The notes under the pieces were generated by a model, which saw only the letters and a program-made list of their open reading frames with translations, was not told the DNA's origin and did not search any database. Position numbers and translations under genes: made by a program. DNA of 64,000 nucleotides from Gammaproteobacteria bacterium (lineage in GTDB: Bacteria; Pseudomonadota; Gammaproteobacteria; UBA6429; Thiohalophilaceae): contig JAOULO010000006.1 of assembly GCA_029881995.1 (NCBI GenBank), positions 1-64,000 on the forward strand, in the 5' to 3' direction. How positions within the stretch are numbered: position 1 is the stretch's first letter; every line of letters starts with the position of its first letter. Of this stretch, positions 8,185-17,282 are shown in pieces.

Positions 8185-10455
8185 ATGGACGATCAGACAC
8201 GCCACACAAATGAAGAAAGTTTTAAACTAAAGTGGATCAGTGGCCCACTTTTAAAAATGTTCCGAAAAGTCACCCCGGCCATGTCACAAACTGAACGTGA
8301 GGCCATCGATGCCGGTAGCGTTTGGTGGGATGGCGATCTGTTTAGCGGAAAACCCAAATGGAAAAAACTTCGCAATGTCCCTGCATCTCAGTTAACGACG
8401 GAAGAACAGGCCTTCATGGATGGGCCCGTTGAAGAGCTGTGTAAAATGCTCGACGACTGGAAGATGACGAATGAAGACTATGATATGCCCCAGGAAGCCT
8501 GGCGGTATATTAAAAATAAGGGTTTTTTAAGCATGATCATCCCCAAGGAATACGGAGGCCTGGATTACTCTGACCGGGCCCATTCCGAAGTGGTCATGAA
8601 AATCTCAACTCGCAGTATCTCGGCGGCCGTTTCTGTGATGGTGCCCAACTCATTGGGTCCAGGTAAGCTGATTCTGGAATATGGCACTCAGGAACAAAAA
8701 GACCATTACCTGCCACGGCTTGCCAAGGGACAGGAAATCCCCTGCTTTGCTCTAACTGCGCCCGATGCAGGTAGTGATGCCGGCTCTATTCCTGATTACG
8801 GCATTGTCTGCAAACAGGAATTTGAAGGTAAAAAAGATGTTCTGGGTATTAGACTCACCTGGAACAAGCGATATATCACTTTAGGTCCAGTCGCGACGAT
8901 TCTTGGTATGGCCTTTAAACTCTACGATCCAGAGCATCTGATCGGTGAAGAAGAAAACCGAGGCATTACCCTGGCACTGATTCCCACTAACCATCCCGGT
9001 GTCAACATCGGTCGTCGCCATAATCCTCTTAATATGGTGTTTATGAACGGCCCCAACTGGGGTAAAGATGTCTTCATCCCCATGGATTGGATCATCGGTG
9101 GCCAGGAGCGAGTTGGTCAGGGCTGGCGTATGTTAATGGAATGCCTGTCTGATGGTCGGGCCATTTCACTCCCTGCCCTTAGTGTGGGTGGTGGCAAGAT
9201 GTGCAGTCGTGTCGTCGGTGCTTATGCGAGAGTCCGTCGCCAGTTCAAAATGCCAATTGGTAAATTTGAAGGTGTAGAAGAAGCACTGGCGCGTATCGCC
9301 GGTAATACCTACCGGATGGATGCCGCACGTACATTAACCCTCAGTGCACTTGATATGGGTGAGAAACCATCGGTTATCTCTGCGATAGTAAAATATCACC
9401 TCACCGAAGGAATGCGTCGTATCGTTAATGATGCCATGGATGTTGTGGGTGGTGCTGGTATCTGTCTAGGACCCAATAATCTAATAGGCCGGGCCTACCA
9501 GGCATTGCCAATCAGTATTACGGTTGAAGGGGCCAATATTCTGACCCGCTCGATGATTATCTTTGGTCAGGGGGCGATTCGCTCTCATCCTTATATCTTC
9601 AAAGAAATGGAAGCCATGGCGGAAGTGGACCATAAGATAGGACTCTACAAATTTGATCGTGCCTTTACGGCGCATATTTATTTTGTGATTCGAAATTTCT
9701 GGCGCTCCCTGTTCCATGGTCTAACAGGTGGTCGCCTTATCCCGGCACCGGGTAATCGCTATACACGTCGTTATTATCAGAAACTAACCAGAATGAGTTC
9801 CGCCTTTGCCTTTGTTTCAGACATGGCCCTGTTAATTTTAGGTGGTTCACTTAAGCGTCGTGAAAAACTATCTGGCCGACTCGGGGATATTCTGAGTGAA
9901 CTCTATATTGCATCTGCGGTTATAAAACGCTTTGAAGATCAGGGTTGTCCGGAAGAAGATGTTCCCCTGATGCGCTGGTCCTGTGATCAAAGCCTCTACA
10001 ATATACAAAGTGCCATTGATGACTTTATGAAAAATATGCCCGTACGGCCTCTTAATTATGTTCTGCACTGGCTGGTCTTTCCCTGGGGTCGCTGTTTCCG
10101 TAAACCCAGTGACAAACTGGGACACGAGGTCGCCAGTATTATTATGAGCCCGTCTGCAGCACGTGATCGACTCACTGTTGGTATGTATCAGCCTACCGAT
10201 ATGGATGAACCTATCGGTCGTCTGGAAGATGCGTTAATGAAGGTGATGGCGGCTGAGCCCATTGAAAAACGTTTGCGTAAGGAAACACGTGGTTATGATC
10301 CGGGTATTAAGGGAATGGATGGATTGATTGATAAAGGCGTGGCAGACGGTATTATTAACATGGACGAAGCGACTGTTTTACGGGATGCGGAAGCGGCACG
10401 TAGTACAGTCATTCAGGTTGATGACTTTCCCTTTAATCTTGGTAAGGAGGCCTGA
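8185..10455 (+). CDS. fadE: Acyl-CoA dehydrogenase FadE
   Basis: FAD-dependent first enzyme of beta-oxidation, making trans-2-enoyl-CoA. At 756 residues it is about 60 shorter than E. coli FadE because the N-terminal membrane helices are absent; it starts MDDQTRHTNEES. The acyl-CoA dehydrogenase core runs from about residue 85 to 450 with IIPKEYGGLDYSDRA, CFALTAPDAGSDAGS and VVGGAGICLGPNN, and the likely catalytic base in TVEGANILTRSMI. A FadE-specific C-terminal helical domain (DUF1974 type) follows from about 470. An AAGGA site precedes the ATG. It is followed three bases later by fadI. Confidence 0.93.
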   Translation: MDDQTRHTNEESFKLKWISGPLLKMFRKVTPAMSQTEREAIDAGSVWWDGDLFSGKPKWKKLRNVPASQLTTEEQAFMDGPVEELCKMLDDWKMTNEDYDMPQEAWRYIKNKGFLSMIIPKEYGGLDYSDRAHSEVVMKISTRSISAAVSVMVPNSLGPGKLILEYGTQEQKDHYLPRLAKGQEIPCFALTAPDAGSDAGSIPDYGIVCKQEFEGKKDVLGIRLTWNKRYITLGPVATILGMAFKLYDPEHLIGEEENRGITLALIPTNHPGVNIGRRHNPLNMVFMNGPNWGKDVFIPMDWIIGGQERVGQGWRMLMECLSDGRAISLPALSVGGGKMCSRVVGAYARVRRQFKMPIGKFEGVEEALARIAGNTYRMDAARTLTLSALDMGEKPSVISAIVKYHLTEGMRRIVNDAMDVVGGAGICLGPNNLIGRAYQALPISITVEGANILTRSMIIFGQGAIRSHPYIFKEMEAMAEVDHKIGLYKFDRAFTAHIYFVIRNFWRSLFHGLTGGRLIPAPGNRYTRRYYQKLTRMSSAFAFVSDMALLILGGSLKRREKLSGRLGDILSELYIASAVIKRFEDQGCPEEDVPLMRWSCDQSLYNIQSAIDDFMKNMPVRPLNYVLHWLVFPWGRCFRKPSDKLGHEVASIIMSPSAARDRLTVGMYQPTDMDEPIGRLEDALMKVMAAEPIEKRLRKETRGYDPGIKGMDGLIDKGVADGIINMDEATVLRDAEAARSTVIQVDDFPFNLGKEA

Positions 10456-10457
10456 GG

Positions 10458-11855
10458 GTGGCTGAGAAAAAAACAACAGTAAAAAAGAAAAAGCCATTAG
10501 AAAAAAAAGAAACCGTGAATGAGACAGTAACAAGTACAACGACAAAATCAGGGGTAACTCAAACCTCTCTGGGTTGTGGTCGCGCCGTCTATATCGTTGA
10601 CGGTGCCCGAACCCCTTTCCTAAAGGCTAAAGGCAAACCAGGCCCCTTCCCTGCTGCTGATCTTGCAGTGGGCTGTGCGATGCCCTTAGTTGCACGGCAG
10701 CCCTTTGATGCTTCGGATATTGACGAAGTGGTGGTCGGTTGTGTGATGCCAAGTGCCGATGAGGCCAATATTGCAAGAATTTTATCGTTACGAATTGGTT
10801 GTGGAAAACATGTTCCTGCCTGGACCGTGCAACGTAATTGCGCCTCTGGTTTGCAGGCCCTTGATTGTGCAGCCGTTGAGATTGCCTTAGGTCGTGCAGA
10901 TATCGTTTTGGCAGGTGGCGTGGAATCCATGAGTCATGCACCGGTACTTCTGAATAATGACATGGTGGGTTGGTTGGGTGCATGGATGGGGGCGCGTAGC
11001 TGGCAACAGCGAATAAAAGCCCTGCTTGCGCTACGCCTCAAATTTTTCAAACCCATTATCGGCTTACTACGAGGCCTGACTGATCCGGTTGTTGGTTTGT
11101 CTATGGGACAAACAGCAGAAAATATTGCCCATCGTTTTGGGATTACTCGTGAACAGATGGATAATTTTGCGGCGAGGAGCCATCAACGGCTGGCCAGTGC
11201 ACAGGATAATCAGGTACTCGATGAGATTGAGGCGATATATGATACCCGTGGTCATGCCTATACTGATGATGATGGGCTACGCCGAGATTCTGAACCCGGC
11301 AAACTGGCCAAATTAAAGCCCGTATTTGATAAACCTTTCGGTAATGTAACAGCAGGTAATAGTGCACAGATTACCGATGGTGCGGCCATGTTAATTCTGG
11401 CCAGTGAAGATGCGGTGAAAAAATACAATCTTCCGATACTGGGCAAAATTATTGATAGCCACTGGGCAGGTCTTGAACCGGCACAAATGGGATTGGGACC
11501 GGTTCATGCTATTACTCCCATTTTAAAGAGAAACAATTTCAGTTTTAAAGATATAGATTATTGGGAAATCAATGAAGCCTTTGCTGCCCAGGTGCTGGCC
11601 TGTCTTGCGGCCTGGCAGGACAAGGACTATTGCACCAATGAACTGGGATTAAAAGATACTCTGGGTGAAATAAACCAGGATAAACTGAATATCGATGGTG
11701 GCGGTGTCAGTATTGGCCATCCAGTCGGCGCCAGTGGGGCACGAATTGTTTTACATTTATTAAAAACACTTGAACGAAACAAAGCTAAACGCGGTATGGC
11801 AAGCCTATGTATAGGCGGTGGCCAGGGTGGCGCCATGTTGATTGAACGCGTTTAG
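10458..11855 (+). CDS. fadI: 3-ketoacyl-CoA thiolase (FadI/FadA type)
   Basis: Thiolase that cleaves 3-ketoacyl-CoA to acetyl-CoA and a shortened acyl-CoA, last step of beta-oxidation; 465 residues, GTG start overlapping the Shine-Dalgarno GGAGG at the end of fadE. Catalytic parts are all present: nucleophile cysteine in NCASGLQALD, NEAFAAQ, GHPVGASGAR and the final cysteine in CIGGGQGGAML. The insertion around residues 165-200 resembles FadI. The first 40 residues are Lys/Thr-rich and unlike normal thiolases; they may be a tether or a disordered tag. The gene lies between fadE and the fadJ-like gene, its partner in the trifunctional complex. Confidence 0.92.
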   Translation: MAEKKTTVKKKKPLEKKETVNETVTSTTTKSGVTQTSLGCGRAVYIVDGARTPFLKAKGKPGPFPAADLAVGCAMPLVARQPFDASDIDEVVVGCVMPSADEANIARILSLRIGCGKHVPAWTVQRNCASGLQALDCAAVEIALGRADIVLAGGVESMSHAPVLLNNDMVGWLGAWMGARSWQQRIKALLALRLKFFKPIIGLLRGLTDPVVGLSMGQTAENIAHRFGITREQMDNFAARSHQRLASAQDNQVLDEIEAIYDTRGHAYTDDDGLRRDSEPGKLAKLKPVFDKPFGNVTAGNSAQITDGAAMLILASEDAVKKYNLPILGKIIDSHWAGLEPAQMGLGPVHAITPILKRNNFSFKDIDYWEINEAFAAQVLACLAAWQDKDYCTNELGLKDTLGEINQDKLNIDGGGVSIGHPVGASGARIVLHLLKTLERNKAKRGMASLCIGGGQGGAMLIERV

Positions 11856-11868
11856 GATTGGGGAAAAC

Positions 11869-13899
11869 ATGACTAATAATAATTACAAGAACTGGAAAAT
11901 TGATCAGGATAATGATGGTATTGTCTGGCTGCATCTGGATAAACCAGATAGCCAGGCCAATGTCCTTTCACAGGAAGTTTTGCATGAACTCAAAGAGATC
12001 ATCGCCGATCTTGAGAAACAAACCCCACGTGGGGTTATCTTTATATCTGATAAAGATAGCGGCTTTATTGCCGGTGCTGATATCAAAGAATTTCCTCTAA
12101 TTGAGTCTGAAGAACAGGCCCGTGAAGTATTAAACCTGGGTCATTCCATTTGCAATGGTATTGAAAACCTCTCCTGTCCGACAGTTGCAGTTATCCACGG
12201 CTTTTGCCTTGGCGGCGGCATGGAACTGGCACTTGCCTGTCGGTATCGCATAGCCGATACCGATCCAAAATGTAAAATGGGACTGCCTGAGGTCAAGCTT
12301 GGGATACACCCCGGTTTTGGAGGTACGGTACGTATGATTCGCCAGGTTGGAGTGATTAATGGCCTTGATGCCATGTTGACGGGGCGAAATATTTCATCAC
12401 GTATTGCAAAAAGAATTGGGCTTATTAATTATGCAGTACCAAGGCGTCACCACATAAATGCCGCTCGTAGTCTGATTTTTAAAGCACCCAAACCATTCAA
12501 GCTTCCCTTCTGGAACAAAATTCTGAACCATAAACAGGTTCGTCCCTGGGTAGCGAAAATGATGACGAAAAAAGTAGCTCAAAAGGCCAATCGTTCTCAC
12601 TACCCTTCCCCCTATGCCATGATCGATCTCTGGGTGCGCTGTTATGACGACCATAAGACAATGTTGCAGGAAGAAATTAATTCTTTCGTTGGACTAATCG
12701 TTGGAAAGACTGCGCAGAATCTTATCCGAGTCTTTTTACTAAGTGAACGATTAAAATCACTTGGTAAGGCAGGTGATTACAAGCCGAAGCATGTTCATGT
12801 TATCGGTGGTGGTGTGATGGGTGGTGATATTGCCGCCTGGTGTGCCTTTCGAGGTTTCAAGGTGACTTTACAGGATCGTCAGGTAGAAACACTGGCCAAA
12901 GTAAAAAAGCGAGCCTACGGACTTTACAAAAAACGCCTGAAAGATAGACTATTGATTACCGGCGCCCTTGACCGACTCATTCCCGATATTAAAGGTGATG
13001 GTGTTAAGACAGCTGATATTATAATTGAAGCCATCTTTGAAGATGCTCAGGTCAAGCGAGACCTGTTTGCTGAAATCGAACCAAAGATGAAAAAAGATGC
13101 CATTCTAGCTACCAACACCTCAAGCATTCCACTGGATGAATTGAATACTATCCTGAAGAAACCAGAACGCCTGGTGGGACTACACTTTTTCAATCCTGTT
13201 GCCATGATGCCACTGGTGGAAATTGTCCATAGCCCTAAAACTTCAGATGATATCACCAATAAAGCCGCTGCCTTTACCCGTCGTATTGATAAACTGCCAT
13301 TACCTGTTACCAGTACTCCGGGTTTTCTGGTTAATCGAGTTCTCATGCCCTATCTCATGGAGGCTGTCGAACTGGTAGAGGAAAACATCCCACTGGCTCT
13401 GATCGATAAAGAGGCCCTTGATTATGGCATGCCCATGGGACCAATCGAACTTGCGGACACTGTTGGTCTTGATATTTGTCTTAAAGTGGCTGAGATACTA
13501 TCCCAGCATATGGATATAGCCGTCCCCGAACGGTTACGCAAAATGGTAGAAAAAGGAAATCTGGGTAAAAAGACCGGCAAAGGGTTTTATACTTTTAAAA
13601 ATGGCAAACCCGTCAAACCAGCTATTCCAAAAGATTACCATCCTCCTACTGATTTACAGGATCGCATGATCATGAGAATGGTTAATGAAGCTGTTGCCTG
13701 TCTACGTGACAAAGTAGTTGATGATGCGGATCTAGGTGATGGCGGAATTATTTTTGGCACTGGCTTTGCCCCCTTCCGTGGTGGCCCATTTCACTACGTT
13801 GAAAGCAGGGGTAAAGATCAGCTTGTAAAATTACTTGACCAACTAGAGCACAGGCATGGCCCACGCTTTGCGGCAGATAAGGGCTGGAAAGAACTATAA
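11869..13899 (+). CDS. fadJ: Multifunctional enoyl-CoA hydratase/3-hydroxyacyl-CoA dehydrogenase (FadJ/FadB type)
   Basis: Bifunctional beta-oxidation subunit, 676 residues from MTNNNYKNWKID; GGGGA lies ahead of this ATG, and the ATG nine codons upstream is inside the end of fadI. Residues 1-190 form the crotonase domain with the oxyanion-hole motifs DKDSGFIAGADIKEF and HGFCLGGGMELALACRYRIA. Residues 305-480 form the NAD-binding dehydrogenase (HVIGGGVMGGDIAAW; ATNTSSIPLDEL; LHFFNPVAMMPLVEIV), then the C-terminal 3HCDH domain (TPGFLVNRVLMPYLMEAV, GKKTGKGFY). It pairs with the thiolase just upstream. FadJ versus FadB cannot be settled by eye. Confidence 0.92.
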   Translation: MTNNNYKNWKIDQDNDGIVWLHLDKPDSQANVLSQEVLHELKEIIADLEKQTPRGVIFISDKDSGFIAGADIKEFPLIESEEQAREVLNLGHSICNGIENLSCPTVAVIHGFCLGGGMELALACRYRIADTDPKCKMGLPEVKLGIHPGFGGTVRMIRQVGVINGLDAMLTGRNISSRIAKRIGLINYAVPRRHHINAARSLIFKAPKPFKLPFWNKILNHKQVRPWVAKMMTKKVAQKANRSHYPSPYAMIDLWVRCYDDHKTMLQEEINSFVGLIVGKTAQNLIRVFLLSERLKSLGKAGDYKPKHVHVIGGGVMGGDIAAWCAFRGFKVTLQDRQVETLAKVKKRAYGLYKKRLKDRLLITGALDRLIPDIKGDGVKTADIIIEAIFEDAQVKRDLFAEIEPKMKKDAILATNTSSIPLDELNTILKKPERLVGLHFFNPVAMMPLVEIVHSPKTSDDITNKAAAFTRRIDKLPLPVTSTPGFLVNRVLMPYLMEAVELVEENIPLALIDKEALDYGMPMGPIELADTVGLDICLKVAEILSQHMDIAVPERLRKMVEKGNLGKKTGKGFYTFKNGKPVKPAIPKDYHPPTDLQDRMIMRMVNEAVACLRDKVVDDADLGDGGIIFGTGFAPFRGGPFHYVESRGKDQLVKLLDQLEHRHGPRFAADKGWKEL

Positions 13900-13917
13900 T
13901 TACAGAGGGAGAGGACA

Positions 13918-15717
13918 ATGGATAAACTTCTCGATACCATCAATCCTGAGACAGCAGTTAGTCTATCAGGTCTTTTTTATGAACGCGTTCAACGTACTCC
14001 AGATAACGTTGCCTATCGATATTATGACAATGCCACATCCAGTTGGGCTGAATTGACCTGGCGTCAGACAGCGCAACAGGTAGCACGATGGGTGCAGGCC
14101 CTGAAGAATGAAGGACTGAATAAAGGTGATCGAGTTGCACTGATGCTGCGCAACTGTCCATATTGGGTTATCTATGAACAGGCGGCACTTGCAGCTGGCT
14201 TGGTTATTGTTCCCCTCTACACAAATGATCGAACTGAGAATGCCGTTTACATCGCAAATGATGCTGATGTTAAAGTGTTATTATTTGAAACAGATGAACA
14301 ATGGCAAACCCTTAAGCCTTCATTAGGAGAATTAAACAGCATAAAACGTTTTGTCAGTCTGGATAAAGTTAATGATACTTCCGAAGGTCGATTAGTCTAC
14401 AGTGATGACTGGTTGCCGGATACTACACCTGAATTAAGTAAGCCGGACATTGGTAAAGATGAATTGTCCAGTATTGTATACACATCAGGTACTACTGGTC
14501 GGCCTAAAGGTGTCATGCTCAGCCATTACAATATTCTTTCCAATGCCTATGCCAGTAGCCAGTGCGATACCTTTTTAACCTCGGATCAATTCCTCTCCTT
14601 TCTGCCCCTTTCACATATGTTTGAGAGAACGGCTGGCTATTACATGCCCATGATTGCTGGCAGCACAATTAACTATGCCCGATCCATTGAACAACTGGCG
14701 GAAGATCTGGTTGCCATTAAACCCACAGTGCTTGTTACTGTGCCACGTATTTTTGAACGGGTTTATAATAAAATTCATACTCAACTTGCTGCCAAATCCC
14801 CTGTCGCCCAAAAACTGTTTAATGCGGCTGTTGAAATTGGCTGGCATAAATTCCTGGTCAGACAAAAACGTGCATCCTGGCACCCTAAATTATTATTGTG
14901 GCCGATTTTGAACATCCTGGTAGCAGGAAAAATCATGGCCAAACTGGGTGGTAATATGCGTCTTGCTGTAAGTGGTGGTGCTCCATTAACGCTGAATATT
15001 GCCAAGACTTTCATTGGTCTGGGACTGGAGATTAGTCAGGGTTACGGTATGACAGAATTAAGCCCGGTGGTTTCTACTAATCGACTTTCTGACAATGAAC
15101 CTGGTAGTGTTGGGCAAACACTTTCTGGTGTGGAAGTTAAACTGGGTGAGCGTGATGAGCTGCTGGTCAAGGGACCAAACGTGATGTTGGGTTACTGGAA
15201 CAATGAGCAGGCAACCAAGGAAATTCTCCAGGCTGATGGCTGGTTACATACTGGTGATATTGCCAAGATTGAAAATGAACACATCTATATTACAGGTCGT
15301 ATCAAGGAGATCATTGTCCTGGCCAATGGTGAAAAAGTCCCTCCCACTGATGCCGAAATGGCCATAGCCACGGATACCCTGTTTGAACAGGTCATGGTGA
15401 TTGGTGAAGGTAAGGCATTCCTTAGTGCCATTACCGTGCTGAATCCAGACATATGGAACGATGTGGCTGCTCAGGCAGGTGTCGATCCTAATGCCACTGA
15501 AAGTCTAAATTGTGAGGCCGTCTGTAAGATAGTTATCGACAGAATTAAAGAGAAAATGTTCGAATTCCCGGGGTATGCCAAAATTGTACGCGTTCATAAT
15601 ACATTGGAACCCTGGACCATCGAAGATGGGTTGATCACCCCCAAGATGAGTTTAAAAAGAAATAAACTGGCCGACAAATATTCGAAACAAATTGAAAAGC
15701 TCTATGCGGGGCATTAG
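13918..15717 (+). CDS. Long-chain acyl-CoA synthetase (AMP-forming)
   Basis: Activates fatty acids to acyl-CoA through an acyl-adenylate; 599 residues. ANL-superfamily motifs are clear: P-loop YTSGTTGRPKGVMLSH (about 190), SGGAPLTLNIAKTF, GYGMTELSPVVSTN, LHTGDIAKIENEHIYITGR and the C-terminal GEKVPPTDAE. The size and the sequence after GYGMTE resemble the FadD15/ACSL group rather than E. coli FadD. Binding site GGGAG precedes the ATG and the gap to the hydratase gene is 18 bases, so it is part of the fad operon and feeds it with acyl-CoA. Confidence 0.9.
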   Translation: MDKLLDTINPETAVSLSGLFYERVQRTPDNVAYRYYDNATSSWAELTWRQTAQQVARWVQALKNEGLNKGDRVALMLRNCPYWVIYEQAALAAGLVIVPLYTNDRTENAVYIANDADVKVLLFETDEQWQTLKPSLGELNSIKRFVSLDKVNDTSEGRLVYSDDWLPDTTPELSKPDIGKDELSSIVYTSGTTGRPKGVMLSHYNILSNAYASSQCDTFLTSDQFLSFLPLSHMFERTAGYYMPMIAGSTINYARSIEQLAEDLVAIKPTVLVTVPRIFERVYNKIHTQLAAKSPVAQKLFNAAVEIGWHKFLVRQKRASWHPKLLLWPILNILVAGKIMAKLGGNMRLAVSGGAPLTLNIAKTFIGLGLEISQGYGMTELSPVVSTNRLSDNEPGSVGQTLSGVEVKLGERDELLVKGPNVMLGYWNNEQATKEILQADGWLHTGDIAKIENEHIYITGRIKEIIVLANGEKVPPTDAEMAIATDTLFEQVMVIGEGKAFLSAITVLNPDIWNDVAAQAGVDPNATESLNCEAVCKIVIDRIKEKMFEFPGYAKIVRVHNTLEPWTIEDGLITPKMSLKRNKLADKYSKQIEKLYAGH

Positions 15718-15723
15718 TTTGTT

Positions 15724-16107
15724 ATGCAGTTTCCCAAAGACAAGCAACCCGCCATTCGTGTATTTGCCATGCCCGCAGATACCAATTCCAAAGGAGATAT
15801 ATTTGGCGGCTGGTTAATGTCTCAGGTTGATCTGGCTGGTAGTGTTGCCGCCTATAGACGGGCTGGGTCCCGTGTTGCAACAGTTGCTGTTAACAATTTT
15901 CAATTCATTAAACCGGTATTTGTCGGTGATCTCGTTAGTATTTTTTCTGATGTAATTAAAGTTGGAACTACTTCCATTCAGGTATCCATTCAAGCTTTTT
16001 CTGAACGTGTCGCTAAAGGAAATGAAACTCTATTGGTAGCAGAGGCGACCCTGACCTATGTTGCCATTGACGATAATCACAGGCCAACGCCAGTAAAAAC
16101 AATTTAA
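15724..16107 (+). CDS. Acyl-CoA thioesterase, YciA/Acot family hot-dog fold
   Basis: Hydrolyses acyl-CoA thioesters; 127 residues in a single hot-dog domain. Family markers are IRVFAMPADTNSKGDIFGGWLMSQVDLAGSVAAYR, which carries the catalytic Asn/Asp region at positions 17-33, then VNNFQFIKPVFVGDLVSIF and a strand TLTYVAID near the end. It starts six bases after the acyl-CoA synthetase stop, so the operon pairs acyl activation with release. It most resembles YciA; the chain-length preference cannot be read. Confidence 0.87.
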   Translation: MQFPKDKQPAIRVFAMPADTNSKGDIFGGWLMSQVDLAGSVAAYRRAGSRVATVAVNNFQFIKPVFVGDLVSIFSDVIKVGTTSIQVSIQAFSERVAKGNETLLVAEATLTYVAIDDNHRPTPVKTI

Positions 16108-16125
16108 GCTTTAGCATGATCGGAT

Positions 16126-17169
16126 ATGCAACAGGATCAACTCATTGAATATATTAAATCACTGGTACCATTGAGTGATATTAAAAAAGAAGAGAATCAG
16201 AAAGAGCTCTTCAAAAATATTGTATTGGGTAAATCCCCAAAAGATAATCTTCTGGTCAATATTGACTTACCAAAGACAGATACCTTTTATTTAGTCGATG
16301 GTGAACTGGAAATCACTGATTCACTTGGGAACACTATTAAGCTTAATTCTACAAATTCGCAATGCAGGTTTCCCATTGGGTTCAACCAATCTGACAAATT
16401 TTCAGTTAAAACATGCTCCGAGGTTATTTATTTAAAGATAGATACCGAAACACTTGATGCGTTATTAACCTGGGACCAGGTTACATCCCCTCTTCTGAAA
16501 AAGCCAAGCCACTCTCAAGGGGGGGATGAAACACATTGGATGTCCCGTATCCTGGAGCTTGAATTATTTCAGCGCATTCCTCCGGTCAATATACAGGCTA
16601 TGTTTCTTCGGTTTGAAATATCCGAATATGAGCAGGAGGAAATAATTATTGAACAGGACACACCGGGTGATTATTACTATGTCATCAAAACAGGTCGATG
16701 TGCTATTTATCGCTCAGATGATGTAAAAGATGTACCACTACAACATAAACTGGCAGAACTGGGACCTGGAGACAGTTTTGGTGAAGAGGCCCTGGTATCC
16801 GATAGTCTACGAAATGCTACCGTTGTTATGCGGGAGGCCGGTGAGCTGGCTCGATTGTCCAAGGAAAACTTTCTCACATTACTAAAGGATCCTGTAATCA
16901 AGTCTGTTACTGCTGAGGAAGCCACGGAACTGGTTTCAAAAGGCGGTGTTTATATTGATGTCCGCACAGCCAACGAGTATCAACAGCAGCATCAGGAAAA
17001 CAGCCTCAACCTGCCTCTGAGTACCATACGAGAGCATCTGTCTGAACTGGATAAGAACAAGTCGTATGTCGTTTATTGTGACTCTGGCTCCCGCAGTGCC
17101 GCTGCCTGCTACATCCTGTCACAGCACGGCTTTGCTGCATATTTACTAGACAACACTAATAATCAATAA
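16126..17169 (+). CDS. Cyclic nucleotide-binding/rhodanese fusion protein
   Basis: A 347-residue cytoplasmic protein with three parts. Residues 40-125 look like a degenerate CRP-type beta roll. Residues 145-260 are a good cyclic-nucleotide-binding domain with the phosphate-binding cassette FGEEALVSDSLRNATV (218-233) and its key arginine R229. Residues 262-347 are a rhodanese domain with IDVRTANEY and an active-site loop CDSGSRS whose cysteine is C318. No DNA-binding helix-turn-helix is visible, so this is an effector rather than a CRP-like regulator: it could couple cAMP to sulfur transfer or act as a redox switch. It follows the thioesterase by 18 bases and precedes the TPR-barrel gene by 113. 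Confidence 0.85.
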   Translation: MQQDQLIEYIKSLVPLSDIKKEENQKELFKNIVLGKSPKDNLLVNIDLPKTDTFYLVDGELEITDSLGNTIKLNSTNSQCRFPIGFNQSDKFSVKTCSEVIYLKIDTETLDALLTWDQVTSPLLKKPSHSQGGDETHWMSRILELELFQRIPPVNIQAMFLRFEISEYEQEEIIIEQDTPGDYYYVIKTGRCAIYRSDDVKDVPLQHKLAELGPGDSFGEEALVSDSLRNATVVMREAGELARLSKENFLTLLKDPVIKSVTAEEATELVSKGGVYIDVRTANEYQQQHQENSLNLPLSTIREHLSELDKNKSYVVYCDSGSRSAAACYILSQHGFAAYLLDNTNNQ

Positions 17170-17282
17170 GTTAGGTGTTTGTATCTCTGCAAACAAAACT
17201 AAATACCTGTCAAAAATGGTCGATATTTCACATATACAATTTGAACCCCGTCACAGAATTGAATTTCCAGAGATGAGTACGG

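Noticed and set aside
16126-17169. CRP-family transcription factor
   Set aside because: A cyclic-nucleotide domain is present but there is no helix-turn-helix; the C-terminus is a rhodanese domain.
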